A stretch of DNA of 45,832 bases from CAMTWB01 sp037441775. Lineage in GTDB: Bacteria > Desulfobacterota > Syntrophia > Syntrophales > CAMTWB01. Shown one piece after another: positions 1 to 7,282 of the stretch. The notes under the pieces are model-generated. The model did no database searches. It saw nothing but the letters and a program-made list of their open reading frames with translations, and was not told the DNA's origin. The DNA lies in assembly GCA_037441775.1 (NCBI GenBank), contig JBBIRO010000024.1:1-45832 (forward strand), read 5' to 3'. A program made the translations under genes and the position numbers. Position 1 is the first letter of the stretch. Each line of letters starts with the position of its first letter.

Positions 1-36
1 AAAGTAAAATATTTATATTTATGCAAAGGAGAAGCA

Positions 37-576
37 ATGTTGACCAAAGACAATTCCGTTCTCATCGTAATCGACTTTCAGGGCAATCTCGCCCAGGCCA
101 TGCATCAGAAGGAATCCCTTTTTGAAAATGCGCAGAAGATAATCCGAGGAGCCAGGGTCTTCGGCATCCCCATCCTGGTCACCGAACAGATACCGGCCAA
201 GCTTGGTCCGACTATTCCCCAGATTGCCCAGCACCTGGAAGGAATCACCCCGATTGTCAAAGACTGCTTTAGTTGCCTGGAGAACAGCCAATTTATGTCC
301 GCGCTAGGGGACATTGGCCGGCAAGAGGTGCTTTTGACGGGAATTGAAACCCACATCTGCGTGTACCAGACGGCGATGGCTCTGCTTACGGCAGGATACA
401 AAGTGCAGGTAGTGACCGACGCCGTTTCCTCCCGGACCAAGGAAAACAACAAGATCGGTCTCAAACGGATGAAGGCGGAAGGGGCAAGGCTGACCAGCGT
501 CGAAATGGCCCTCTTCGAAATCCTCGGCGGCGCGGCCAGCCCCTATTTCAAGGAGATATTTCCGATCGTAAAGTAA
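37..576 (+). CDS. Isochorismatase-family cysteine hydrolase
   Basis: The 179-residue product has the isochorismatase (cysteine hydrolase) fold. The family's triad is visible: Asp13 in the first strand (VLIVIDFQ), Lys75 (TPIVK) and Cys108 in TGIETHICVYQTA. The length is normal for the YcaC-like, single-domain branch, whose substrates are small amides or unknown. It is therefore not evidence for isochorismate metabolism. The start is set by AAAGGAG at 25-31, five bases before the ATG. It is convergent with the VWA gene and nothing around it points to a substrate. Family assignment is firm; the reaction is unknown. Confidence 0.88.
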   Translation: MLTKDNSVLIVIDFQGNLAQAMHQKESLFENAQKIIRGARVFGIPILVTEQIPAKLGPTIPQIAQHLEGITPIVKDCFSCLENSQFMSALGDIGRQEVLLTGIETHICVYQTAMALLTAGYKVQVVTDAVSSRTKENNKIGLKRMKAEGARLTSVEMALFEILGGAASPYFKEIFPIVK

Positions 577-620
577 ACCGGAGGGAATCACCGTCTGAGC
601 CTGGACAGTGCCCTGATAAT

Positions 621-1814
621 TTAGTGGCGTCTGATGAGGTGCCGCACCGCCTTGTCCAGGCCATCCAAGGTCAGATCGAACATCGGGAAAACCTCCCGGA
701 TCACTCCGATGGTGTAGGTCTGCCCCCAGTATTCCTCCATCTGGGGATTTAACCAGACACAATGGCGGAAGGTTTTAGCCAGCATGCGCAGCCGGTCGAT
801 ACTGGGGCTACTTCTGCTTTGCTCTACATAAATGGAGCCGTTGGCCTGGAGTAGTTCGTAGGGAGCCATACTGGCGTCACCTACGATGATGAGTCTTGTT
901 TCTGGGTCGCTTTTAAGAAACTCTTCCACCGCCAGGGGCTGACGGTGCCGCTGGGGGTCCTGCCAAACGAAATTGTAGATGCTGTTGTGAAAAAAATAGA
1001 TGGCCAGATCCTTAAACTGGGCCCGGGCATAGTTGAATAGGGTCTGCACCATCTCCACGTAGGGATCCATCGACCAGCCGCCGTTATCGATAAGGAGGAT
1101 CACCTTAAGCCGGTCCGCCAGACGGCGGTCAAAAACAATGTCGATTTCGCCGGCATTGCGGATGGTCTGGTAGATGGTCTTCTCCACATTGACCAGATCC
1201 CGGGGACCGGCAGGAATCATCCGCCGCAGGCGCTTCATCGCCTCACCCAGCTGGAACTCCGTCAGGGGGCCCTCCTGGGTATAGTCCCGGTAGCGCCGCT
1301 CCAGGGCCACCTTCACCGCGGATCTGTTCCGGGATGTCCCACCAACCCGCATTCCACCAGGATGGCTCCCTGAATGGCCCACGGGCGCGGTGCCTCCGGT
1401 GCCGATCCAGCGGTTGCCGCCGTGATGAGCCTCCTTCTGCTCCCGAAGAAGTTTCAGAAAATACTCGAGGAGCTCCTCCGGGCTCATTTTTTTTACATCT
1501 TCCTCGTCGAGCCCAAGCGCCCTGGCCAGATCATCCGGCTGCTTCAGCCATTCATCCAAGAGCGCCCGCATTGCCGCGGTCAGTTCAATCTCTTCGAGTT
1601 CCGCCAGGACCACTCCCCGGAAAGAGGCGGCAAAAACCTGATCGTACATATCAAAATAGCGTTCACTCTTGACCAGAATAGACCGAGCGGCTACGTAAAA
1701 ATCTTCCAGCGATAAAATGAGCCCAAGCATAAGCGCCCGTTGCAGGCGGAGGAAAGAGGTCGGGCTGACGGGGATTCCCTTTTCTCTTAAGCTGTAGAAA
1801 AATCGGGAAAACAT
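621..1814 (-). CDS. VWA-domain protein, CoxE-like
   Basis: The 397-residue product is a soluble VWA protein of the CoxE/YehP type that pairs with a MoxR ATPase. Residues 1-130 are helical and charged, about 130-165 form a Gly/His-rich linker, and the VWA domain starts near residue 235. The metal-binding MIDAS motif, normally DxSxS, is degenerate here: D243-N-G-G-W-S248. It lies 7 bp downstream of the MoxR ATPase gene, so the two are almost certainly co-translated. Pairs of this type are thought to insert metals or remodel protein complexes. No target enzyme is encoded nearby, so the client is unknown. Confidence 0.82.
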   Translation of the reverse strand: MFSRFFYSLREKGIPVSPTSFLRLQRALMLGLILSLEDFYVAARSILVKSERYFDMYDQVFAASFRGVVLAELEEIELTAAMRALLDEWLKQPDDLARALGLDEEDVKKMSPEELLEYFLKLLREQKEAHHGGNRWIGTGGTAPVGHSGSHPGGMRVGGTSRNRSAVKVALERRYRDYTQEGPLTEFQLGEAMKRLRRMIPAGPRDLVNVEKTIYQTIRNAGEIDIVFDRRLADRLKVILLIDNGGWSMDPYVEMVQTLFNYARAQFKDLAIYFFHNSIYNFVWQDPQRHRQPLAVEEFLKSDPETRLIIVGDASMAPYELLQANGSIYVEQSRSSPSIDRLRMLAKTFRHCVWLNPQMEEYWGQTYTIGVIREVFPMFDLTLDGLDKAVRHLIRRH

Positions 1815-1821
1815 CCGGCGC

Positions 1822-2673
1822 TCACTTAGCCAGACGCGCCAGCTGCATCTGGGCCTGGCTTAAGTCATTGCTCTTTTTAAACAGCACGCCGAGAAAAGGA
1901 AGGCTGCCGCGGTTTAGCCGCGACGAATCAAAATCTTCCTGAGTCATGACCGCCCGGATCCAGTTGATCAGCTCCCGCGTTGCCGGTTTCTTTTCAATAC
2001 CTTTCAACTCCCGGAGACGGTAAAAATTCTGGATGAAGGCGTCCATCAAGTCCACACTCAAGCTGGGGAAATGAACCGATACGATCCGCCGCATCATATC
2101 CGGCTCAGGAAAGGCAATATGGTGAAAATTGCAGCGGCCCAGAAAGGGATCGGAGAGGTCTTTTTTAGCGTTTGAGGTAATGATTATCACCGGCCGACTC
2201 CTTGCGGCAACTGTCTTGTCAATTTCGATGATATCAAACTGCATCTGATCCAGAACATCGAGCATATCATCCTGAAAATCCGTATCCGCCTTGTCGATCT
2301 CATCGATCAGCAGGACTGTCCGGACATCCGAAACAAAGGCCTGGCCAATCTTCCCCATGCGAATGTATTCACTGATATTACTGACATCACGCCTGGAGTC
2401 GCCGAAACGGCTGTCGTTGAGCCTGGTCAGCGTGTCATACTGGTAGAGGGCATCGACGAGTTTCATGCTGGACTTGACGTTCAAAACGATGAGCGGCATC
2501 TGCAGGGTATCGGCGATGGAGTGCGCCAGCATGGTCTTGCCCGTGCCCGGTTCTCCCTTGAGCAGTAACGGCATCTCGAGCGCGATCGAAACATTGACGA
2601 TTTTCGCCAGTTCTTCGTCTAAAACATAACGGGAGCCGCCGCGAAACTTGCATACTTTACTTTCCATAATCAT
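1822..2673 (-). CDS. MoxR-family AAA+ ATPase
   Basis: The product has 283 residues from the chosen ATG at 2673. Walker A is GEPGTGKT at residues 40-47, and Walker B reads VLLIDEIDKAD; a sensor region (IIITSNAKKDLSDPFLGRC) follows. This is the MoxR class of AAA+ ATPases, chaperone-like proteins that act with VWA partners, and the VWA gene lies directly downstream. The frame is open up to 2886, but the extra 71 codons are translated from dispersed repeats and are not conserved-looking. A GGAG eight bases upstream supports the 2673 start. Confidence 0.9.
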   Translation of the reverse strand: MIMESKVCKFRGGSRYVLDEELAKIVNVSIALEMPLLLKGEPGTGKTMLAHSIADTLQMPLIVLNVKSSMKLVDALYQYDTLTRLNDSRFGDSRRDVSNISEYIRMGKIGQAFVSDVRTVLLIDEIDKADTDFQDDMLDVLDQMQFDIIEIDKTVAARSRPVIIITSNAKKDLSDPFLGRCNFHHIAFPEPDMMRRIVSVHFPSLSVDLMDAFIQNFYRLRELKGIEKKPATRELINWIRAVMTQEDFDSSRLNRGSLPFLGVLFKKSNDLSQAQMQLARLAK

Positions 2674-2695
2674 GTCCAAATCTCCAAAATTGACG

Positions 2696-2760
2696 TTCTC
2701 ACAAAAAGGCAAAAGCCCCCTCTTCCTCGAGGAAAGAGGGTTGAGGTAATGGTTGTAATA
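2696..2760 (+). repeat. Hairpin repeat family B, copy 1
   Basis: The segment reads aaaaaggcaaaagccccctc, then a palindrome centred on cctcgagg, then gagggttgaggtaatgg. The same order (A-tract, AAAAGCCC, CT-rich arm, complementary GA-rich arm, ggtaatgg or a degenerate tail) occurs at 15033-15095 and 22138-22205. It lies in the leader of the MoxR-VWA pair and could fold into a strong hairpin in either transcript. Confidence 0.6.
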
Positions 2761-2820
2761 ACCGTTATTTAAGGTGCTTAGCCTATCAACCCCCTTGTCC
2801 GCTCCCGCGAGAGGAGAGGA

Positions 2821-2895
2821 AACGGTAGTCCCGACCATTGTGGGCGGGTTCCGCATTGCCCATTGCCAAGGCGCAAACGGGCACAAGGACCGCGG
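2821..2895 (+). repeat. Dispersed repeat family A, copy 1 (partial)
   Basis: The core ggtagtcccgaccattgtgg...gggttccgcattgcccattgccaagg...gggcacaagg matches the copies at 27870-28042 and 42201-42395 in the same orientation, and those at 25278-25465 and 45665-45790 inverted. Only the hairpin core and the part after it are clear in this copy. With the family B copy beside it, it fills the 231-bp space between the MoxR and pseudouridine synthase genes. Confidence 0.6.
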
Positions 2896-2904
2896 TAACG
2901 GCGG

Positions 2905-3831
2905 CTAGCAGGACCGCAAACCCTGGCACAGCCGCGCAAAATCCGGCGGCAGCGGGGAAACGAAGCTTAACCATTCCCTGCTCACCGGATGGGCAAAGGA
3001 CAGACGGGCCGCATGCAGGGCCTGCCTGGACATAACCTTGATGAGGTTTATGGTATGAGCATCCATATCGCCCCGTCTCCTTGCGCCGCCGTAAAGCGGA
3101 TCTCCCACTACAGGATGGCCCAGGCCGCTTAAGTGCACCCTTATCTGATGGGTGCGGCCCGTTTCGATCCGCACCTCAAGCAAGGTAAAGAACCGGAAAT
3201 ATTCCATAACCACCCATTTTGTCAGGGCTGCCTTCCCCCGGAGCGTACGGCTGGACATCTTCTTCCGGTCTATCCGGTCCCGGCCGACCGGCAGATCGAT
3301 TACGCCCCGCTCCTCCCGGATACGTCCATGAACTAAAGCCAGATAGACCTTCTCGACCTCCCGGCTTTGAAATTGTTTAACCAGGCTCAGGTGTGCCCGG
3401 TCGTTCTTGGCTATAACGAGCAACCCGGAGGTATCCTTGTCCAGCCGGTGTACTATCCCCGGCCGTTCCACCCCGCCAATACCGGAGAGGTCTTGGCAGT
3501 GGGCCATGATCGCGTTCACCAGTGTCCCGGAAGAATGCCCGATGGATGGGTGTACCACCATCCCCGCCGGTTTGTCCACTACCAGCAGGTCATGGTCTTC
3601 GTGGACAATGTTCAAGGCTACAGGCTCCGGCTTGATCCCGGCGGACTCAATTTCCTTATGCCAGAGAACAATTCGGTCTCCATTTTTCAATTTATAGCCG
3701 GCCTTGACGCTAATTTCGTTCACCAGGACCCTTCCCTCAAGAATCGCCCGTTGAATCTGAGAACGGGAAGGCAGAACAGCCCGCTGAAAAAGAAACACAT
3801 CCAGCCTTGGTTGCGTGGCCAGTTCGGACAC
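2905..3831 (-). CDS. rluD: RluD-family 23S rRNA pseudouridine synthase
   Basis: From a GTG at 3831 the product has 308 residues. It has an N-terminal S4 RNA-binding domain (about 1-60, RLDVFLFQ...SRSQIQRAILEGRVLVN) and a RluA-type catalytic domain with GIVHRLDKDTSG, in which Asp131 is the expected nucleophile. RluD modifies helix 69 of 23S rRNA; the S4 domain favours RluD over RluA or RluC, but exact target sites are inference. The frame is open to 4083, but that extension overlaps selA and is not family-like. GGAGGG 11 bases before the GTG supports the shorter form. Confidence 0.87.
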   Translation of the reverse strand: MSELATQPRLDVFLFQRAVLPSRSQIQRAILEGRVLVNEISVKAGYKLKNGDRIVLWHKEIESAGIKPEPVALNIVHEDHDLLVVDKPAGMVVHPSIGHSSGTLVNAIMAHCQDLSGIGGVERPGIVHRLDKDTSGLLVIAKNDRAHLSLVKQFQSREVEKVYLALVHGRIREERGVIDLPVGRDRIDRKKMSSRTLRGKAALTKWVVMEYFRFFTLLEVRIETGRTHQIRVHLSGLGHPVVGDPLYGGARRRGDMDAHTINLIKVMSRQALHAARLSFAHPVSREWLSFVSPLPPDFARLCQGLRSC

Positions 3832-3904
3832 GACAAAACATTCCCTCCGCTCCTTTGAGCTGATACCGTTGTTGAAGGTTTCCTGGCCTTCCCGTGGGAA
3901 ACTG

Positions 3905-5353
3905 CTACCTGTGATCATTGCGGTTATCCGCCTCAAGGGAAATTTCAACCAGCGCGTCACGTACCAGGAAAAGTTCCTCATCGTTGATCGTTCGGCAATC
4001 CAGCAGTAACCTATCCGCGGATATTCTCCCCACCACGCCCCTTTGCCGGAGCCGCCGATCCAGTGTTTCCGGCGACATTTCATGAGGATCTAGGGCCAAA
4101 AGCATTGTCGGGATTTCCTCAAGCGGCAGGGAGCCGCCGCCGGCCATGCCAAAACCCGCCTGACGGGAGATGGTCATCCCCTCTGCTATGCCCGCTGTTT
4201 TGAGCAGCCGCAGCAGACGGCCCGCCCGTTTGCGGACTTGGGCCAAGGGCTCGGTCAACGCCTTTAATACTCTGATCTTCTCCAGAGCAGCCGGCGGATT
4301 TAAGTAATGGATCAAAGTTCCTTCCAGAGCCGCAAGGGTCAATTTGTCAATTCTAAGCGCCCGGGTTAGAGGATTGCGTTTAATCGGATCGAGCAGCTCC
4401 GCCTTGCCGATGATAATACCCGCCTGGGGACCGCCCAAAAGTTTGTCGCCGCTGAAGGTGGCCAGATTCACCCCTGTCGCCATCACCTCCTCAATGGCTG
4501 GTTCGTGATCCAGGCCATAAGGGGTCAGATCGACCAGAAGGCCGCTTCCTAAATCGCTGATAACGGCAAGCCGGTGTTTCTTCCCCAGGGCTACCAGCTT
4601 GTCCAGGGGGGTTTCTTCGCTGAATCCTACGATCCGGTAGTTGCTGGTATGCACTTTCAGGATCAAGGCCGTATCCGGACTGATTGCCCGTTCGTAGTCA
4701 GAAAGCCTCGTCCGATTGGTCGTGCCGACCTCCCGCAGGCGGGCGCCGCTTTTGGCCATTATTTCCGGAATCCGGAAGGCGCCTCCGATTTCAATCAGCT
4801 CCCCCCGGGAGACTATCACCTCACGGCCTTCAGCAAGGCTGTTGAGCACCAATAGCACCGCCGCCGCATTGTTATTGACCACCAGGGCATCTTCCGCGCC
4901 CGTCAGAACCCGGAGGAGATCACGAACATGGTCGTAACGCTCCCCTCTTGCGCCCTTCCCCAGGTCATATTCCAGGTTGGAATAACCCCGCGCCACCTCC
5001 GTAACCCTGGCAACAGCCTCGTCGCAAAGAGGCGCCCGTCCCAGATTGGTATGGAGGATGATACCAGTCGCATTCACCACCCGTTTAAGAGAGGGAGTTC
5101 GCAGGCGCTCCAGAAACCGGGCCACCTCCGTTGCCGCCTCCGTCAGGCTGCCCGGCAGCGCTGATTCAGCCGATCCCGCCGCACCTGAGGTCTGAAGCTG
5201 GCGCCGCCAACTGTCCAATACCTGGCGACTGGCATACTTCACCTGGCTGCGGGAAAACCCCTCCGTCTGGCCCCGGTCCTTAAGCAGGTTCAGAAGCTCA
5301 TCCATGTTGGGAAACGCCTTGAAAAGTTCCTTTTTATGTTCATCCATATCCAT
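3905..5353 (-). CDS. selA: L-seryl-tRNA(Sec) selenium transferase SelA
   Basis: This PLP enzyme converts seryl-tRNA(Sec) to selenocysteinyl-tRNA(Sec) using selenophosphate. The 482-residue length is typical. An N-terminal tRNA-binding helical region precedes the fold-type I domain, with RVVNATGIILHTNLGRAPL near 90-108 and the Schiff-base lysine Lys304 in TFSGDKLLGGPQAG. It lies 30 bp downstream of the radical SAM gene and 73 bp upstream of the pseudouridine synthase gene on the same strand. selB, selD and tRNA-Sec are not in the window, and no in-frame UGA selenoprotein was noticed here. Its presence implies that the cell makes selenoproteins. Confidence 0.95.
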   Translation of the reverse strand: MDMDEHKKELFKAFPNMDELLNLLKDRGQTEGFSRSQVKYASRQVLDSWRRQLQTSGAAGSAESALPGSLTEAATEVARFLERLRTPSLKRVVNATGIILHTNLGRAPLCDEAVARVTEVARGYSNLEYDLGKGARGERYDHVRDLLRVLTGAEDALVVNNNAAAVLLVLNSLAEGREVIVSRGELIEIGGAFRIPEIMAKSGARLREVGTTNRTRLSDYERAISPDTALILKVHTSNYRIVGFSEETPLDKLVALGKKHRLAVISDLGSGLLVDLTPYGLDHEPAIEEVMATGVNLATFSGDKLLGGPQAGIIIGKAELLDPIKRNPLTRALRIDKLTLAALEGTLIHYLNPPAALEKIRVLKALTEPLAQVRKRAGRLLRLLKTAGIAEGMTISRQAGFGMAGGGSLPLEEIPTMLLALDPHEMSPETLDRRLRQRGVVGRISADRLLLDCRTINDEELFLVRDALVEISLEADNRNDHR

Positions 5354-5383
5354 ATCAGCCCCACGTTTTTTGCCCCTTGCCTT

Positions 5384-6664
5384 TCAGAGGGAACCTTCCT
5401 TGCCTTGCCTCGCCAATCCCTGTTCCCGCCGGCAAAAATCGCGGAAGTTATTAACGGCGGAGAAGAACTCCCTCATCATGATTACCCAGAAGTAGGCGCC
5501 TCGTCGTGTTAAGTGTAAATTGCCCCCACGAAAGCGAAGCGCGCCGACAAGAAAAAAGCTTAGCATATCCAAAAATATACCAGGGTAAGCCCGGGGGCCA
5601 TATTTACTGAAAAGTTCGGCAAAATTCATTTTCGTCCCGAATAGTTTCATCAGAAAATCATAGCGCACCCGGTCGGACAGGGAAAAATCGCGGCTGGCGA
5701 AAATGGGTAGCTTCCCCTGGTTGAGGTCTGTAATATACTCGGGAATACTAAAGGTATTGGCAAAGCAGGTTCCCTCCAGATAGCCGATGGAGCCGCTTCC
5801 CAGACCGGCATATTCATCGTAATCCACAATGTATTCGTCAATGATTGCGCCCTTCTCCTGACGGGAAAAACACCAGGCGGAGGAAAGACGATACTGGGGG
5901 GTCAGGGACTCAACAATCAGCCGGTAAAAGTCCTGTTCCCGGTCGTAGGTGACCCGGCCAATTTTTCTTGCCATGTCATCTTTAGTGTAGTCCGAGACCA
6001 TCAGGGGATAATAGGTTACCTGATCTATCCCGATCTCCATTAGCGTCATCAGATCCTGCTTCAACATATCGCCTGTTTGGGTGGGGAAATTGAAAATCAT
6101 GTCGGCATTGAGAGTCGTAAATTCCCCTGCTATTTCCTGCAGGCGGGCGGCAATGGCCGCGCCGTTGCCGTATTTATCGAAGCGATCCATCTTTATGAGA
6201 AGCTCGTCCTGATAGCTCTGAACACCTACCGAAAGACGACTGACGTTCATCCGTTTCAAGGCCCGGATGGTTTGATCATTTAAATGGTTGGGATTGGTTT
6301 CCACGGAAATTTCGCGGATGCCGAACATTTCCGTGGCCAGATTCACGGTCTCCTCCAGTTCGTCCGTAAGCACGGTGGGAGTGCCGCCACCCACATACAA
6401 ACCGGTAAAGTCGAAACCATGGGCATGGTATAAAAGGATTTCCTTTCTTAAGGCGGCAAAATAGGAACGGCATGTCCCCTCGTCGAAAACCACGCGGTTG
6501 AAAGAACAGTAAGGGCACAGCCGCTCGCAGAAGGGGATGTGTAGATAGAGGAGTCGGGGCTTGGGAATGCGGCAGACCGGCGGATCTGGTCGCCGATCTC
6601 CGCAAAATTTAACCGTGCGGGCAAATTCCCTCCGGGCTAGGTGGGCAATGATTGAACCAATCAA
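5384..6664 (-). CDS. Coproporphyrinogen-III-oxidase-like radical SAM protein
   Basis: The 426-residue product carries the radical SAM cluster motif CERLCPYC (Cys46, Cys50, Cys53), followed by the HemN/HemW-family signatures YVGGGTPTVL, EISVETNPNHL and RLSVGVQSYQDELLIKMDR. The C-terminal part, about 300-426, resembles the HemN C-terminal domain. HemN makes protoporphyrinogen anaerobically and HemW is a heme chaperone; family members cannot be split reliably by eye, so no symbol is given. The start is TTG at 6664, supported by GGAGAG seven bases upstream; no in-frame ATG precedes the cluster motif. It is probably the first gene of an operon with selA. Confidence 0.85.
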   Translation of the reverse strand: MIGSIIAHLARREFARTVKFCGDRRPDPPVCRIPKPRLLYLHIPFCERLCPYCSFNRVVFDEGTCRSYFAALRKEILLYHAHGFDFTGLYVGGGTPTVLTDELEETVNLATEMFGIREISVETNPNHLNDQTIRALKRMNVSRLSVGVQSYQDELLIKMDRFDKYGNGAAIAARLQEIAGEFTTLNADMIFNFPTQTGDMLKQDLMTLMEIGIDQVTYYPLMVSDYTKDDMARKIGRVTYDREQDFYRLIVESLTPQYRLSSAWCFSRQEKGAIIDEYIVDYDEYAGLGSGSIGYLEGTCFANTFSIPEYITDLNQGKLPIFASRDFSLSDRVRYDFLMKLFGTKMNFAELFSKYGPRAYPGIFLDMLSFFLVGALRFRGGNLHLTRRGAYFWVIMMREFFSAVNNFRDFCRREQGLARQGKEGSL

Positions 6665-6792
6665 TATATCTCTCTCCGATGCAATAAGGCTGGATATTAA
6701 TGGTTGTTATTCCCTTACCACATCAGGCCTATTTGGCAAGGGGCAATGATGCGGTGAGCCGCTTATCGTCCAACCCCGCCAAACCATCTTCC

Positions 6793-6945
6793 TCATATCG
6801 CCGGATCCGGCGCCGAAATGCGCGGCCGCATACCCCCCAATATCCGGGCCGCTTCCTCAAGACTTAAATACCTCCTCGGCCATCGTCCATATATCTCTTC
6901 AAATCGTATCCTCCGTATCTCCTGTCGCATCTCCGTCCGCTTCAT
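6793..6945 (-). pseudogene. Truncated transposase N-terminus (ISNCY-like)
   Basis: From an ATG at 6945, preceded by a strong AGGAGGT at 6951-6957, about 50 codons encode MKRTEMRQEIRRIRFEEIYG followed by LSLEEAARILGG. This resembles the first helix-turn-helix of ISNCY-type transposases as I remember them. The reading frame then ends and no catalytic region follows, so it is a remnant. Family assignment is by recalled motif only. Confidence 0.5.
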
Positions 6946-7014
6946 CCGTAACCTCCTAGAGCGTAACTCTTTACCGGACAATTTATTTGCTCCTTACAAA
7001 GGGAATATTTTCGC

Positions 7015-7044
7015 TTGACAGAGGGCGAGATATTTGTTTATAGG
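7015..7044 (+). promoter_or_regulatory. Sigma-70 promoter of the aro operon
   Basis: A perfect -35 box TTGACA (7015-7020) is followed after 18 bp by TATAGG (7039-7044), or after 17 bp by TTATAG. Transcription would start near 7051, about 28 bases before the leader peptide start codon, which is a normal attenuator layout. Confidence 0.65.
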
Positions 7045-7078
7045 TCGGCCAGATAATTTGAACTCAGGAGTTTCATCA

Positions 7079-7168
7079 ATGTTAACGGGCAACGAGTGCG
7101 CAACTAATAAAGGCTTTTGGTACTTTTATTATTTTGCACACCTGCGCCCATTGCACCTGAGGAGTTAA
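7079..7168 (+). CDS. Aromatic leader peptide (attenuation)
   Basis: A 29-codon open frame starts at ATG 7079 with CAGGAG (7065-7070) eight bases upstream and ends at TAA 7166-7168. Residues 13-19 are FWYFYYF: seven consecutive aromatic codons, including one Trp, three Phe and three Tyr. Such runs are the hallmark of leader peptides that sense charged-tRNA levels by ribosome stalling. A Rho-independent terminator and the first aro gene follow. The peptide itself needs no function. To my knowledge most described leaders sense one amino acid (pheL, trpL); this one should respond to all three end products of the operon's pathway. Confidence 0.82.
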   Translation: MLTGNECATNKGFWYFYYFAHLRPLHLRS

Positions 7169-7184
7169 GCAAAACATACTCAGA

Positions 7185-7218
7185 AAAGCCATGGGTGACG
7201 CAGGTTGCCCATGGCTTT
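7185..7218 (+). promoter_or_regulatory. Attenuator upstream hairpin
   Basis: AAAGCCATGGG (7185-7195) pairs perfectly with CCCATGGCTTT (7208-7218), and four weaker pairs extend the stem inward. The 3' arm can alternatively pair with GCCGTGGG at 7231-7238, the 5' arm region of the terminator, with one G-U wobble. The two hairpins are therefore mutually linked, as expected for an attenuator switch. Confidence 0.65.
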
Positions 7219-7229
7219 GTAATTTTTAG

Positions 7230-7264
7230 GGCCGTGGGAGAAAAACCACGGCCTTTTTTATTTT
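7230..7264 (+). terminator. Attenuator Rho-independent terminator
   Basis: The stem GGCCGTGG (7230-7237) with CCACGGCC (7246-7253), an eight-base loop and the tract TTTTTTATTTT make a textbook intrinsic terminator. It ends only four bases before the AGGAGGG ribosome binding site of aroF, so in this position it can only be a regulatory terminator for the operon. Confidence 0.85.
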
Positions 7265-7282
7265 GACAGGAGGGACAGGCCG

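Noticed and set aside
2674..2886. N-terminal extension of the MoxR ATPase by 71 residues
   Set aside because: The extension is translated from repeat families A and B and lacks a ribosome binding site, while GGAG precedes the 2673 start.
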